Counted from the stretch's first letter, positions 33,651 to 42,095 are shown. The stretch: 44,149 nucleotides of DNA from Nitrosomonas sp. (GCA_021774075.1 JAJFJK010000068.1:1-44149); one strand, 5' to 3'. Numbers and translations are program-made. Notes: generated by a model from the sequence alone, not told the origin.

Positions 33651-34256
33651 CGTTTCCCTTTTTTGTTTTGTTAACAATAGTTAAATTGAAAGCAATAATT
33701 AGGCCATGGATTATATTTGCAATAACTTCAATATGTTACGTATATTCTCGTGCCAACAAATCGATAATATGTAAAGAATTCCGACACATATAATCCCCGA
33801 TATTTCCTACTACTGACTATTTAACTGAGAATTGATGACCACAGTACCTACTGTCCGCGCTAACAAACGCATTAACTTTTATCCAAAAGTTAACCAGTTT
33901 TTGTCTATGAAAACATAATGTTAAACATGATGCGGATTGGGCAGAAAATACGGTGCAATATTAACTGTAGTCGTTTGGTAGGACTCACATTTCACCAGCA
34001 TTACTAAATGCTTTACCGTTGCGTACGAGATTTCCTGTAACCAACAAACATTGATTAACGAGATCAAGTAGGGGAGGGCGATCGTACCCAATATTGAGAT
34101 TGATATGATTACCAGATTTAATTGTTACAGTTTTATTTATTCTGGTTGATTAAATGAGTGTAAGCATTTGTTTTTCTAGAATTAATGTTTTGCCAGGAAA
34201 TTATTCTCCTTCTTATAATCCCCTGGTTCTCCACCTAAAAAATTACCTAATCATCA
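33651..34256. other. Gene-free 606 bp with hairpin and a decayed coding fragment
   Basis: A perfect 9-bp hairpin TTAACTTTT (33872-33880) / AAAAGTTAA (33885-33893) has a 4-nt loop. On the minus strand, 34152-33985 is an open frame without a start codon (contains NIGYDRPPLLDLVNQCLLVT); it looks like the 3' remnant of a lost gene that I cannot identify. Nothing else is recognisable. Confidence 0.4.
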
Positions 34257-34589
34257 TTATTTCTTTTTTCCATTCTGTTTAGCTTTAGTTTTTTTAGCTG
34301 GACGTGCTGGCTTTACAGCTGCTACTCCATCAGCAAGAGTTTTTCCTGGTTTGAATTTGACGACTTTCTTGGCGGGAATTGTCATGGCTTTTCCGGTTGC
34401 TGGATTGCGTCCTTCACGACCTGCACGTTCGGTCACTGAAAAAGTACCAAATCCTATTAACTGAACGCCATCACCTTTAGCCAGTGTTTTTTGAATGATT
34501 CCTAGTAATTCATTCAGCATGGTGGTTGTTTGTGCCTTGGTAGTATTAGAACCTGTAGTGATAGCTTCAATCAGTTCAGTTTTGTTCAT
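34257..34589 (-). CDS. HU-family DNA-bending protein with Lys/Ala tail
   Basis: A 110-aa protein. The first 90 residues are a complete HU/IHF fold (MNKTELIEAITTGSNTTKAQ, GFGTFSVTERAGREGRNPATGKAMTIPAKKVVKFKPGKTL). The last 20 residues form a lysine/alanine-rich tail (ARPAKKTKAKQNGKKK) like the histone-H1-like extensions of some HU variants. It would bend DNA non-specifically. Plasmid-encoded HU may compact the plasmid or substitute for host HU in a new host. Confidence 0.93.
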   Translation of the reverse strand: MNKTELIEAITTGSNTTKAQTTTMLNELLGIIQKTLAKGDGVQLIGFGTFSVTERAGREGRNPATGKAMTIPAKKVVKFKPGKTLADGVAAVKPARPAKKTKAKQNGKKK

Positions 34590-34804
34590 TAGGAATAGTC
34601 CTTTTAGTGGTTTAGAAAATATTTGCTAGAATTATAAAATATAATACAAAAAAACAAGGCACTACACCGTAAACACTGGGGTATTAACTGCGCTGTTCGA
34701 TTTATTGATTTAAGCCAGCCTTCGCCCCAAGGGGCGGGGAATTGGACCCATAGAGATCAATAAATATAAGGTGGGGTAAAATTCAGTTCATTAAGACTAA
34801 CAGC
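34590..34804. other. Spacer with GC-rich hairpin
   Basis: A palindrome CGCCCCAAGGGGCG at 34723-34736 is followed by GGGGAATTGGACCC. The tail resembles the GGGGAATTGACC that follows the hairpin at 32780, on the other side of the PEP-CTERM/HU pair, suggesting that the pair moved as a unit or shares a repeat family. No gene is seen. Confidence 0.35.
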
Positions 34805-34962
34805 TTGCAAACATAATCCTCAGGACTTGCAAACATCGCTATTTTCAGCTCACTTTATTTGCAAACATAAGGATGTTTCAGCTCACATTAAATGAGAATG
34901 AACCCACATTATTTGCAAACAGCTTGCAAACATCCGTTGGAACCCACATTAACTGCAAATAT
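34805..34962 (+). repeat. Cluster of TTGCAAACAT repeats
   Basis: Direct copies of TTGCAAACAT occur at 34805, 34827, 34859 and 34924; a partial copy (TTGCAAAC) is at 34913 and a diverged one at 34953. They are interleaved with CAGCTCAC(A/T)TT twice (34846, 34879) and AACCCACATT twice (about 34900 and 34941). Such compound repeats resemble protein-binding arrays at transposon ends or att sites, but no matching recombinase was identified. Confidence 0.6.
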
Positions 34963-35039
34963 AAAATCAGATTGGAATTTAACTGTAGTAGCTCAAACTT
35001 GAAGCTGGCACTGCGCTAAATTAAAATCGATACGACTTG

Positions 35040-35066
35040 GCAGTCGGTTGTCGGCCAAAAGTGGCC
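35040..35066. repeat. Dispersed repeat TCGGTTGTCGGCCA, copy 1, with small hairpin
   Basis: The sequence CAGTCGGTTGTCGGCCA just past the stop of the membrane-protein gene recurs, with changes, near 42150 and 43688. A 5-bp hairpin GGCCA/TGGCC overlaps it (35053-35066). It may mark the boundaries of acquired gene cassettes. Confidence 0.45.
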
Positions 35067-35075
35067 TGTTCCCGA

Positions 35076-36782
35076 TTATTCCGAGAGTGAAAGGACATCC
35101 TGGTTCGGTTCTCGGTCCGCGCGCGACCTATATGTCTTAACGAGCTGCATATTTTCAGTATCGTAAGTAATGCCGCCCATCAAACAAGCCTCAGCGACAG
35201 TTGGGTCACTTTTATGTAACGAGAGGTAGTTCTTCTTCACCCATCTTAGAACGACTTTCTTCAACGGCTCTGAACTACGATCTCGGTGTGTCTTGTCCCC
35301 TAACTTGAGCCCCATGCAGTTTAGGCAAATCCCCAAATATCGCGCGGCCTTAAAAGATTTCAAGTCAGTATACTTATCAAATTCAATTATTTCCTCGTAG
35401 ATAAACCGACGGAGTTTGAACGTGATGACTCTATGAGCCTCGCTATCACGGAATCTATCAAAGAAGCCCTTCCACACGGTATTGTGTTGAATATCCCAAC
35501 ACGGCCACCACGGCTTTGTAATTCCAGACGCGTTGTATATTATCTCCGACATTAGCTCGGCCACCTGATCGTAGATGTCGCGACCGATGCGTTTCTCATC
35601 AGGCTTCGAGCGTTTGATGTCTATTTTCTCCTCGTGCTTCTCAAGAAGTTCAATTAGGTCTGTCACGAAGCGAACACACACCCTCAGTCTCTCGCTGATG
35701 TCCGGATCTCCGTCCTCTACCCCATCAAGTCTATGGACGTCCCAACATGCGTGTTTGAACTTTTCAAAAGCACGTGTGAGTGAATACGAGTGTTCGTACC
35801 AATATCCCTTGCTCAACCGATCTGAGTATGTAGTCAAGACTGCACGGGCATAGGCTTCCAGTTGCGGTGCAGTCCAGTCACGTGTAAATTCAAAATCGAT
35901 GTCAAGCGGTGAAGGGAATCCTCTACCGAGTTCTTCTACTAGCCTATACGAGCCATAAATTGCTTGGGTGAATGGCTTAATATCTCCAAATAGCCCGGAT
36001 TGATAATAGCTGTCTTCATGGTATAGGTTTGAGTCCGGATTCAGAATGGCCTCAGTGGATACGTTTTTTGCGAACTGCCCTATTGGGGCGTTATAGATTT
36101 TATTGTTGGCTGCTGCTTGAAATAATCGAATTGCAGTGCCCGGTGAGGCGGCGACAACGTGCCTGCAAAATTTTCGATTGCCAATCATAGACATAATATC
36201 GGATGCATAATTGCCAGGATTCCAATGTATCTTTTCTCCGCGCTCCTGTTTCTGTAACTGTTCTTGAAATTCGGCTCGATGGTTAGCGAAAATTTCTATC
36301 AATTTGTCTGCTGATCTGCCGACTTCTTTAGCGATAACAGGTAGCTCGGAGTCAGACCCCCGAAGGAGATAGTTGAACAATGCCTGGCCGTACCTTTCCG
36401 CGTTCCATTTCGAGAAGACGGGTGGTTTTAGAAAGGCGAAGTAGAGCCACGCCATCGCAGTAGTCAGGAAACAAGCTGCGAACAGTCCTTGAATTACACC
36501 GTAGGACATATACGGAACGTAGATAACTAGCCATCCTTGCGCGACCCAGAGGTCAGTTGCTAGCGTACCGAAACCGATTACACCGATAGCCCAAAAGGTA
36601 ATTCTAGGTAGTGGCAGCGGAGAAATGCTGATGCGAAAACGATACTGGACATCAGCTATCGTGAACACGATTGCTAGGAGTGCGAAGGCACCTATGAATT
36701 CTGCAAACCCAAAGAAACCCGCATTAGCCTGACCCGACGCTGGTGTTAGGCATATATCAAAATAAGTGTGCAAACAGTCCAT
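35076..36782 (-). CDS. Uncharacterised membrane-anchored 568-aa protein
   Basis: I do not recognise this protein. The first 120 residues contain three, perhaps four, hydrophobic segments (about 22-45, 58-78, 84-118). The remaining 450 residues are cytoplasmic-looking, mostly helical and charged, with no nucleotide-binding or nuclease motif that I can see. Conserved-looking stretches are NAPIGQFAKNVSTEAILNPD, GLFGDIKPFTQAIYGSYRLV and EEIIEFDKYTDLKSFKAARY. It lies among recombinases and defence-like genes, and its codon use appears more GC-rich than the plasmid core, suggesting acquisition. A membrane-acting defence effector is possible but unproven. Confidence 0.7.
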   Translation of the reverse strand: MDCLHTYFDICLTPASGQANAGFFGFAEFIGAFALLAIVFTIADVQYRFRISISPLPLPRITFWAIGVIGFGTLATDLWVAQGWLVIYVPYMSYGVIQGLFAACFLTTAMAWLYFAFLKPPVFSKWNAERYGQALFNYLLRGSDSELPVIAKEVGRSADKLIEIFANHRAEFQEQLQKQERGEKIHWNPGNYASDIMSMIGNRKFCRHVVAASPGTAIRLFQAAANNKIYNAPIGQFAKNVSTEAILNPDSNLYHEDSYYQSGLFGDIKPFTQAIYGSYRLVEELGRGFPSPLDIDFEFTRDWTAPQLEAYARAVLTTYSDRLSKGYWYEHSYSLTRAFEKFKHACWDVHRLDGVEDGDPDISERLRVCVRFVTDLIELLEKHEEKIDIKRSKPDEKRIGRDIYDQVAELMSEIIYNASGITKPWWPCWDIQHNTVWKGFFDRFRDSEAHRVITFKLRRFIYEEIIEFDKYTDLKSFKAARYLGICLNCMGLKLGDKTHRDRSSEPLKKVVLRWVKKNYLSLHKSDPTVAEACLMGGITYDTENMQLVKTYRSRADREPNQDVLSLSE

Positions 36783-36881
36783 AGGAATTCCACAGCCGGT
36801 TAATGCTCAATCATACACTTAAAATCGACAGTGACATTTAGGTTGAACTTCCGCTTAGGGTCGAAACGCGACATACGGTTT

Positions 36882-37466
36882 TTATTGCTGTGGCCTAAGT
36901 TGTTCAATCTCCTCTGGCGGAAAGTGTCGATAGAAAGTAGTTCTTCCGATACTGAGCGTTTTGATAATATCGGATATAAAAGGATAATTTTCGGTGTCTT
37001 TGAGCATGGCTTGTGCCGTGCGCATTTTATCATCCGTCATCAAGGTTGGCCTTCCCCCAATGCGGCCGTTCTTGCGTGCGGATTTTAGACCTGCTCTGGT
37101 ATTCTCGACAATGATTTCCCGTTGGAACTGGTCAAAGGCAGCATTCATGTGAAAGAACAATCTGCCTTCTGGTGTGCCGGTGTCTATATTTTGCGTGATG
37201 ACTTTTAGACCTATCTGCCGATCTTCAAGATTTTTGACGGTATTAATGATTTGAGTCAGTGATCGTGCCAGGCGCGAGAGTTTCCAGATTACCAGCGTAT
37301 CTCCTTCACGCATATAATTAAGTGCATCTTCCAACTGAAAACGTTTCGTACTTGTCCCTGATATTTTTTCTGTAAATATCTTTTTACATCCTGCTTCATT
37401 CAATGCTTCTATCTGTAATTGTGGATTTTGATCCAAAGTGGAAACACGCGCATATCCGATCAACAT
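36882..37466 (-). CDS. Serine recombinase (resolvase/invertase family)
   Basis: A 194-aa serine recombinase: MLIGYARVSTLDQNPQLQ with nucleophile Ser9, LVIWKLSRLARSLTQI, and EGRLFFHMNAAFDQFQREIIVENTRAGL. The C-terminal helix-turn-helix is IIKTLSIGRTTFYRHF. It belongs to the resolvase/invertase group rather than the large serine integrases. No adjacent transposase was found, so it may act on a nearby site (see 37470-37507) to rearrange or move the flanking cassettes. Confidence 0.92.
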   Translation of the reverse strand: MLIGYARVSTLDQNPQLQIEALNEAGCKKIFTEKISGTSTKRFQLEDALNYMREGDTLVIWKLSRLARSLTQIINTVKNLEDRQIGLKVITQNIDTGTPEGRLFFHMNAAFDQFQREIIVENTRAGLKSARKNGRIGGRPTLMTDDKMRTAQAMLKDTENYPFISDIIKTLSIGRTTFYRHFPPEEIEQLRPQQ

Positions 37467-37469
37467 ATA

Positions 37470-37600
37470 TTCTGTTCCTAAAACGATATTTTAAGATATT
37501 AACAGAACGGTTTATTCGGAACAATGTTTTGGAACACATTATCAGGTGTTTTGTATCAAATTACGGTAGGGGAGTGTGTTGTCCCTAAAACGATCGTTTT
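37470..37600. promoter_or_regulatory. Candidate recombination/operator region upstream of the serine recombinase
   Basis: TTCTGTT (37470-37476) and AACAGAA (37500-37506) form an inverted repeat around an AT-rich core, the size of a resolvase dimer site. CCTAAAACGAT occurs at 37478 and again at 37584, the second within the perfect palindrome AAAACGATCGTTTT (37587-37600). These are plausible recombinase or repressor sites. Confidence 0.45.
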
Positions 37601-37650
37601 GTGAATACAAATCGCTAGTATTATTATGCCCATATAGGTATAATTATGAA

Positions 37651-38013
37651 ATGAAGCAAGTAATCAAAATATTGTACTGGATAGGGTCAACTAAGAAGGA
37701 CTTAGCGGCCATGCCCGATGAAGTGCAAGACACATTCGGTTATGCGCTGCATCAAGCGCAGGCTGGAAAAAAACACGAACAGGCGAAACCGCTAAAGGGT
37801 TTCGGTTCGGCAAGTGTTCTTGAAATAGTCGAAGACTCGGGCGGGGGCACGTTCCGCGCCGTCTATACGGTCAAATTCGGTGATGCTGTTTATGTCCTGC
37901 ATTGCTTTCAAAAGAAATCAACACATGGCATAGCAACGCCTAAGCCTGATATGAACGTGATTCGGGAGCGATTGAAGGCAGCGGGAACTCATTCCAAAGG
38001 AGAGCAGAAATGA
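37651..38013 (+). CDS. HigB-like (phage Gp49-type) toxin
   Basis: A 120-aa RelE/HigB-like protein of the phage-derived Gp49-like family: VIKILYWIGSTKKDLAAMPD, then AKPLKGFGSASVLEIVEDSGGGTFRAVYTVKF and YVLHCFQKKSTHGIATPKPD. It is a predicted ribosome-dependent mRNA interferase. I take ATG 37651 as the start because homology begins there; the open frame extends 25 codons upstream without support. It overlaps the antitoxin gene by ATGA. Confidence 0.85.
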   Translation: MKQVIKILYWIGSTKKDLAAMPDEVQDTFGYALHQAQAGKKHEQAKPLKGFGSASVLEIVEDSGGGTFRAVYTVKFGDAVYVLHCFQKKSTHGIATPKPDMNVIRERLKAAGTHSKGEQK

Positions 38014-38333
38014 TTGAGATTGAACAAAGTACCGGCAACGTCTACACCGATCTAGGCATTGCTGATGCTGACGAAATGATTATCAAGGCGCAGCTTGCTA
38101 CTAAAATCGGAGAAATTATCAAAGACCGCAAATGGAGTCAGCAGCAAGCGGCTGATGTTCTCAGAATAACTCAACCGAAACTATCGAAGATGTTACGCGG
38201 CCAGTTTCGCGGAATCAGTGAAACTAAGATGCTCGATTGTCTTGCACGGCTTGGCCGTGACGTTCAGATTGTCGTCGGCCCTGCCCGCCGTTCCGCTTCG
38301 GCCGGAAGCGTGGCTGTCGTTTTCGTCACTTGA
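38010..38333 (+). CDS. HigA-like antitoxin (XRE HTH)
   Basis: A 107-aa antitoxin. The helix-turn-helix is WSQQQAADVLRITQPKLSKM and the C-terminal half (GISETKMLDCLARLGRDVQIVV) is typical of the small HigA-like antitoxins that follow Gp49-type toxins. The toxin-first order with ATGA overlap is characteristic. The gene ends at the junction with an IS5-type remnant, but the protein appears nearly full length. Confidence 0.87.
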   Translation: MIEIEQSTGNVYTDLGIADADEMIIKAQLATKIGEIIKDRKWSQQQAADVLRITQPKLSKMLRGQFRGISETKMLDCLARLGRDVQIVVGPARRSASAGSVAVVFVT

Positions 38334-38334
38334 G

Positions 38335-38574
38335 CGGCAAAAGAAAACAGGATATGGTTTGCGCAACTATGTCGAACTTGCCATACAACGTTACAAACGT
38401 ATCTTTGGCAACGCCATGAAAGCACGTGTGCTCCCATAGCAAAAAACAGAAACATGGATCAGTGCGTCTGTACTCAATAGAATGACTAATTTGGGAATGC
38501 CGGTATCCGTAAAAATCTAGAACACACAAGAAATTGGGAGCTTTCGGCCAATTTCTGATTTATTCAACAACGCC
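38335..38574 (+). pseudogene. 3' remnant of an IS5-family (IS903-like) insertion sequence
   Basis: Translation from 38335 gives RQKKTGYGLRNYVELAIQRY, KRIFGNAMKARVLP, a stop, then QKTETWISASVLNRMTNLGM and PVSVKI, closely matching the C terminus of IS903-type transposases. The terminal inverted repeat GATTTATTCAACAACGCC is at 38557-38574. The 5' part is missing and one in-frame stop is present, so it is dead. The remnant starts right at the HigA stop. Confidence 0.85.
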
Positions 38575-38772
38575 TCGTTGTGTGATCTACTTCAAGCCCT
38601 CGTTTCAGCATCATCTCTTCCAACTCGCGATAACTGATTCCGTATTTGCAGGACTATCGAACACAACCCAGAATTATCCCGCCCTGGTACGGCCATTTGA
38701 ATTCGCTCATCGCTTTTCTCCGTCCCAAAAAATCAATATTAAGCTGAATTTCAGATTTTTTGCAACAGAGCC
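38575..38772 (-). pseudogene. 5' remnant of an IS6-family insertion sequence
   Basis: On the minus strand the terminal sequence GGCTCTGTTGCAAAAAA (38772-38756) is followed by an ATG at 38710 and a translation MSEFKWPYQGGIILGCVR, stop, SCKYGISYRELEEMMLKRGL, EVDHTT, the N-terminal part of IS6/IS26-type transposases. It breaks off at 38575 exactly where the IS5-type end begins, so the IS5 element apparently inserted into it. The outer end lies 3 bp from the stop codon of the TIR-TPR gene. Confidence 0.85.
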
Positions 38773-38775
38773 CAT

Positions 38776-40938
38776 TTATTCGGTTACAGCTATAGAATTA
38801 GCCAGTTTAACTTTGGCGCTCTCTAAATTATTTCTCGAGGCTTTTGTATCTGGATGGTTTTTACCTAATTTCTTCTCGACGGTGGCCAGTGCCAGTTCAA
38901 AATAGCCGATCGCTTTCTGGTATTCGCCCAATGCATGCCACACCGCGCCCAGATTGTTTCTACCTGCCGCCACAGTAGGATGGTCTTCGTCGTAGGTCTT
39001 GAGATAACTGGCCAGTGCCTGTTCCAAATAGCCAATTGCTTTCTGGTATTCGCCCAATCTCAACCATTCCCCGCCCAGATTGTTTCGATATGTCGCCACA
39101 TCAGGATGGTCTTCACCAAAGGTCTTGAGACCACTGGCCAGTGCTTGTTCAAGATAGCCAATCGCTTTCTGGTGTTCGCCCAGTGAATCCCACGCCATGC
39201 CCAGATTGTTTCGATCTCTCGCCACATCAGGATGGTCTTCACCAAAGGTCTTGAGATCACTGGCCAGCGCCTGTTCAAAATAGCCAATCGCTTTCTGGTA
39301 TTCGCCCAATTCATCCCACGCCAATCCCAGATTGTTTCGATCTCTCGCCACACTGGGATGGTCTTCACCAAAAGTCTTGAGATCACTGGCCAGCGCCTGT
39401 TCAAAATAGCCAATCGCTTTCTGGTATTCGCCCAATGCATGCCACGCCAATCCCAGATTGTTTCGAACTGTTGCTACAAATAGATGCTCTTCGCCATAGG
39501 TCTTGAGACCACTGGCCAGCGCCAGCTCAAAATAGGCGATTGCTTTCTGGTATTCTCCCAATGCCCGCCACGCCTCTCCCAGATTATTTTGACGTATCGC
39601 CACAGCAAGATGATCTTCGCCGTAGGTCTTGAGATTACTGGCCAGCGCCAGTTCATAAGAGCCAATCGCTTTTTGGTATTCGCCTTTATCATAAAGTACC
39701 AGCCCGAGCATATTTTTGTATTCAGCAGTCTTTTCTTCAGCATCTCCTTCTTTAGAAAAACCTATGGCTTGCTCATAAGCCTTAATTGCTTCAGAAAGAG
39801 CAAAACGTGTATGCAATGTTTCAGCTTTTAACGCCATATTCTCTGCTGCTGAGCGTTTGTATTTTAAGTAATGCTTATTGGCCTTTTCAGCAGCCGCATT
39901 ATTCAATTCAGCCGCTTTATCCAGTAAATCTTCAGCCACTTCATATTCTGCTTTAGCAATTGCCTCCCTTGCTTGCTGTTGCAATGCATTCACTTCGGAA
40001 TCATCAGATTCCAATAATGAAACGCGTTTTTCCAGCTCTTTATGACGTTCAGCTAATTTTCTTAACGTGTGATCTAATTCCTCACGGGGCACCTTTTGCT
40101 GCTCAAGAAGCTTAAAGAAATTATGGATTGCCGTTTCAGTAACGCCCAGTTGTTTAGCTAACTCAATATCAGTCGTTCCAGTAATATTGACCTGCGTATT
40201 ATGATCACCTATCTGTCCGACTTGCGCATGATCACCAATACTAATTGTGGTTTTTTCAGGGTGGGATGGTGGTGTTTGTGTGCCCGTAATTATGTCACTT
40301 GTTCCCTGATGAATAATAGCATCGCCATTTCGGGTATTTTGGGTGATGTTTTCACCAAGATCGCTTAAAAAGAGTATTACGGTGATGAAGGCAATAATGC
40401 TGATACCAACAGCAATCGTGATTTTCTTATTTTTCTGGGTTTTCTTGTTCTGTTGGGTTTGTTCTTGGGAGTTTTTGATACTCACGATTGCTTCTAACGC
40501 TTGAATCAATCGATTGATATCATCATGAAATCGGGTGTCGCTAATTTCATATGCATTGCGCTCGGCCAGTGAAGCAAGCGAATCAGGTAACTGCGCAGCA
40601 TCAGGTACGTCTGCGCCACCAACCAAAACAGGAACAACACGAATTTTCCGCGCCAATAAGGTAGCGATTTCCAGCCGGACAAAATCATCCGGATTATCTA
40701 GGCGGCGTTGTCCGTTGTTATCCTTTATGTTAAGCCACTGCTTTCCGATCAGCACTACGGCAACTTGTACGGCGCTTAACTTTTCTTGGATCACTCGCTT
40801 AAAATCTTCACCAGGCGCAATGTGATCAATGTCCATGAAACAGTTTTCACGGCCAAAATGCTTCGCTAATCGGTCATAAATGCGTCCCGCATAAGCTGCA
40901 CTATCGTCACGGCGGTAATTAATGAAAATGTCTGACAT
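38776..40938 (-). CDS. TIR-domain protein with transmembrane segment, coiled coil and TPR array
   Basis: A 720-aa protein. Residues 1-150 form a TIR domain (DIFINYRRDDSAAYAGRIYD, FMDIDHIAPGEDF, DDFVRLEIATLL) with the putative catalytic Glu90, as in NAD-degrading TIR enzymes. A transmembrane helix lies near 171-191 (ITIAVGISIIAFITVILFL), then a short DHAQVGQIGDHNTQVNITG stretch and a coiled coil (about 280-360). The C terminus carries seven 42-residue kinesin-light-chain-type TPRs with LGEYQKAIGYFEQALAS cores and GEDHPxVAxxRNNLG linkers. TIR-TPR proteins are predicted prokaryotic immune sensors/effectors: the TPRs sense and the TIR depletes NAD+. Target and trigger are unknown here. Confidence 0.9.
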   Translation of the reverse strand: MSDIFINYRRDDSAAYAGRIYDRLAKHFGRENCFMDIDHIAPGEDFKRVIQEKLSAVQVAVVLIGKQWLNIKDNNGQRRLDNPDDFVRLEIATLLARKIRVVPVLVGGADVPDAAQLPDSLASLAERNAYEISDTRFHDDINRLIQALEAIVSIKNSQEQTQQNKKTQKNKKITIAVGISIIAFITVILFLSDLGENITQNTRNGDAIIHQGTSDIITGTQTPPSHPEKTTISIGDHAQVGQIGDHNTQVNITGTTDIELAKQLGVTETAIHNFFKLLEQQKVPREELDHTLRKLAERHKELEKRVSLLESDDSEVNALQQQAREAIAKAEYEVAEDLLDKAAELNNAAAEKANKHYLKYKRSAAENMALKAETLHTRFALSEAIKAYEQAIGFSKEGDAEEKTAEYKNMLGLVLYDKGEYQKAIGSYELALASNLKTYGEDHLAVAIRQNNLGEAWRALGEYQKAIAYFELALASGLKTYGEEHLFVATVRNNLGLAWHALGEYQKAIGYFEQALASDLKTFGEDHPSVARDRNNLGLAWDELGEYQKAIGYFEQALASDLKTFGEDHPDVARDRNNLGMAWDSLGEHQKAIGYLEQALASGLKTFGEDHPDVATYRNNLGGEWLRLGEYQKAIGYLEQALASYLKTYDEDHPTVAAGRNNLGAVWHALGEYQKAIGYFELALATVEKKLGKNHPDTKASRNNLESAKVKLANSIAVTE

Positions 40939-40999
40939 ATCAGGGGTTCGTTTACAATACGTGTAAAAAGTTTTTAGCTGGCTACAAGCCAGTTAGTTG

Positions 41000-41575
41000 T
41001 TACTGATTATCTCTAATCCTCACAATTGTTTGTCTGCTGACGTTATAATCCCGTGCAGCCTGAGAAATATTGGGGTTCTTGGCTAGTTGGTTTTTGATTT
41101 CGTAATGTTGTTCTGTATTGAGTATCTGCGGTCTACCTAATATAGTACCTTCTTCTTTAGCCCGTTTCATACCAGATTGTGTTCGCTCAATTAATAGATC
41201 ACGCTCGAATTCTGCCACCGCTGTGATTACAGCCATTGTCATTTTTCCCGCTGCACTGGTTAAGTCAACGCCACCAAGTGCCAAACAATGCAACCTTATA
41301 TTCGCTTTTTCGAGTTGTTCTGCTGTTGATCTTACATCCATTGCATTACGTCCAAGACGATCAAGCTTTGTTACAACCAGAATATCCCCTTTTTCCAATC
41401 GTTCAATTAACTTGGTGAAACCTGGGCGTTGTTTAATTGCTAATGATCCGCTAATATTTTCTTCAATTATTCTGTGCGGCTCAATTGAAAATCCTGCGGC
41501 TTTGATTTCCAGAATTTGATTCTTGGTTGTTTGCTCAAAAGTTGAAACACGGCAATATGCAAATACACGACTCAT
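41000..41575 (-). CDS. Serine recombinase (resolvase family)
   Basis: A 191-aa serine recombinase: [20 protein letters not shown] with Ser10 as nucleophile, [38 protein letters not shown] and the C-terminal [18 protein letters not shown]. It differs from the recombinases at 3307 and 36882 and has no transposase partner. It ends 61 bp from the TIR-TPR start, so both are on the same strand, and its upstream DNA carries inverted repeats that may be its sites. Confidence 0.92.
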   Translation of the reverse strand: MSRVFAYCRVSTFEQTTKNQILEIKAAGFSIEPHRIIEENISGSLAIKQRPGFTKLIERLEKGDILVVTKLDRLGRNAMDVRSTAEQLEKANIRLHCLALGGVDLTSAAGKMTMAVITAVAEFERDLLIERTQSGMKRAKEEGTILGRPQILNTEQHYEIKNQLAKNPNISQAARDYNVSRQTIVRIRDNQ

Positions 41576-41667
41576 TTATTTAATCTCTCAAAATCTTATT
41601 CACGATTTTCCGGGTAATGCTGGTTAAAAAAGTGCTCTGAAAAACGGGTTAATGATTTATTACATAA

Positions 41668-41765
41668 ATATGGGCATAAACTGCCCAAAATGGATGCCCA
41701 TATATTAACACCTGCGCAAAACTATAAAAAGCTATTTTTTGGGCACCTAAAAACAGGGTGCCCAA
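41668..41765. repeat. Paired inverted repeats upstream of the serine recombinase
   Basis: ATATGGGCAT (41668-41677) and its complement ATGCCCATAT (41694-41703), then TTGGGCACC (41739-41747) and GGTGCCCAA (41757-41765), are two perfect inverted repeats sharing the core GGGCA. With spacers of 16 and 9 bp they are plausible res subsites for the recombinase at 41000-41575, or its operators. Confidence 0.6.
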
Positions 41766-41986
41766 TAACGATCCTTTTTGAACAGGTCGAAACCGATGCC
41801 TAATTTAAAGGTGGTGTGAATTGATAGCTCACTACAAATGGGAGGGGGTTTTGCTCCCTGTTTAATTTTGGCGCTGGAGAGGGAAATGGTGGCTATGCCT
41901 TTATAAATGTTGTTAATGTTTCCGAACCCAACTCAATTTTTGCATTAATAGCCTTCATGCTTGGGTTGATCCTCAGGCGACAACAT
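41766..41986. other. Gene-free spacer
   Basis: No gene, terminator or repeat could be recognised in these 221 bp. Confidence 0.3.
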
Positions 41987-42095
41987 GGCTCTGTTGCAAA
42001 AAATTATTTTTGACAAAAAGTGAATTTAAAAGATGTTTAAAAACAGCTAACTGAAAAATCAAATATAGCCGTTTTTTATTTTTTGCAACAGAGCC
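41987..42095. mobile_element. 109-bp mini-element with IS6-family ends
   Basis: An 18-bp perfect terminal inverted repeat, GGCTCTGTTGCAAAAAAT at 41987-42004 and its complement at 42078-42095, encloses about 73 bp of AT-rich non-coding DNA. The ends match those of the IS6 remnant at 38756-38772. It is a non-autonomous derivative (MITE-like). The 8-bp flanks (GACAACAT, GTTATTCA) differ, so no target-site duplication is retained. Confidence 0.8.

Noticed and set aside
39060..39440. Repetitive open frames on both strands over the TPR region
   Set aside because: They are shadows of the repeated TPR coding sequence of the TIR-TPR gene and have no ribosome sites or independent homology.
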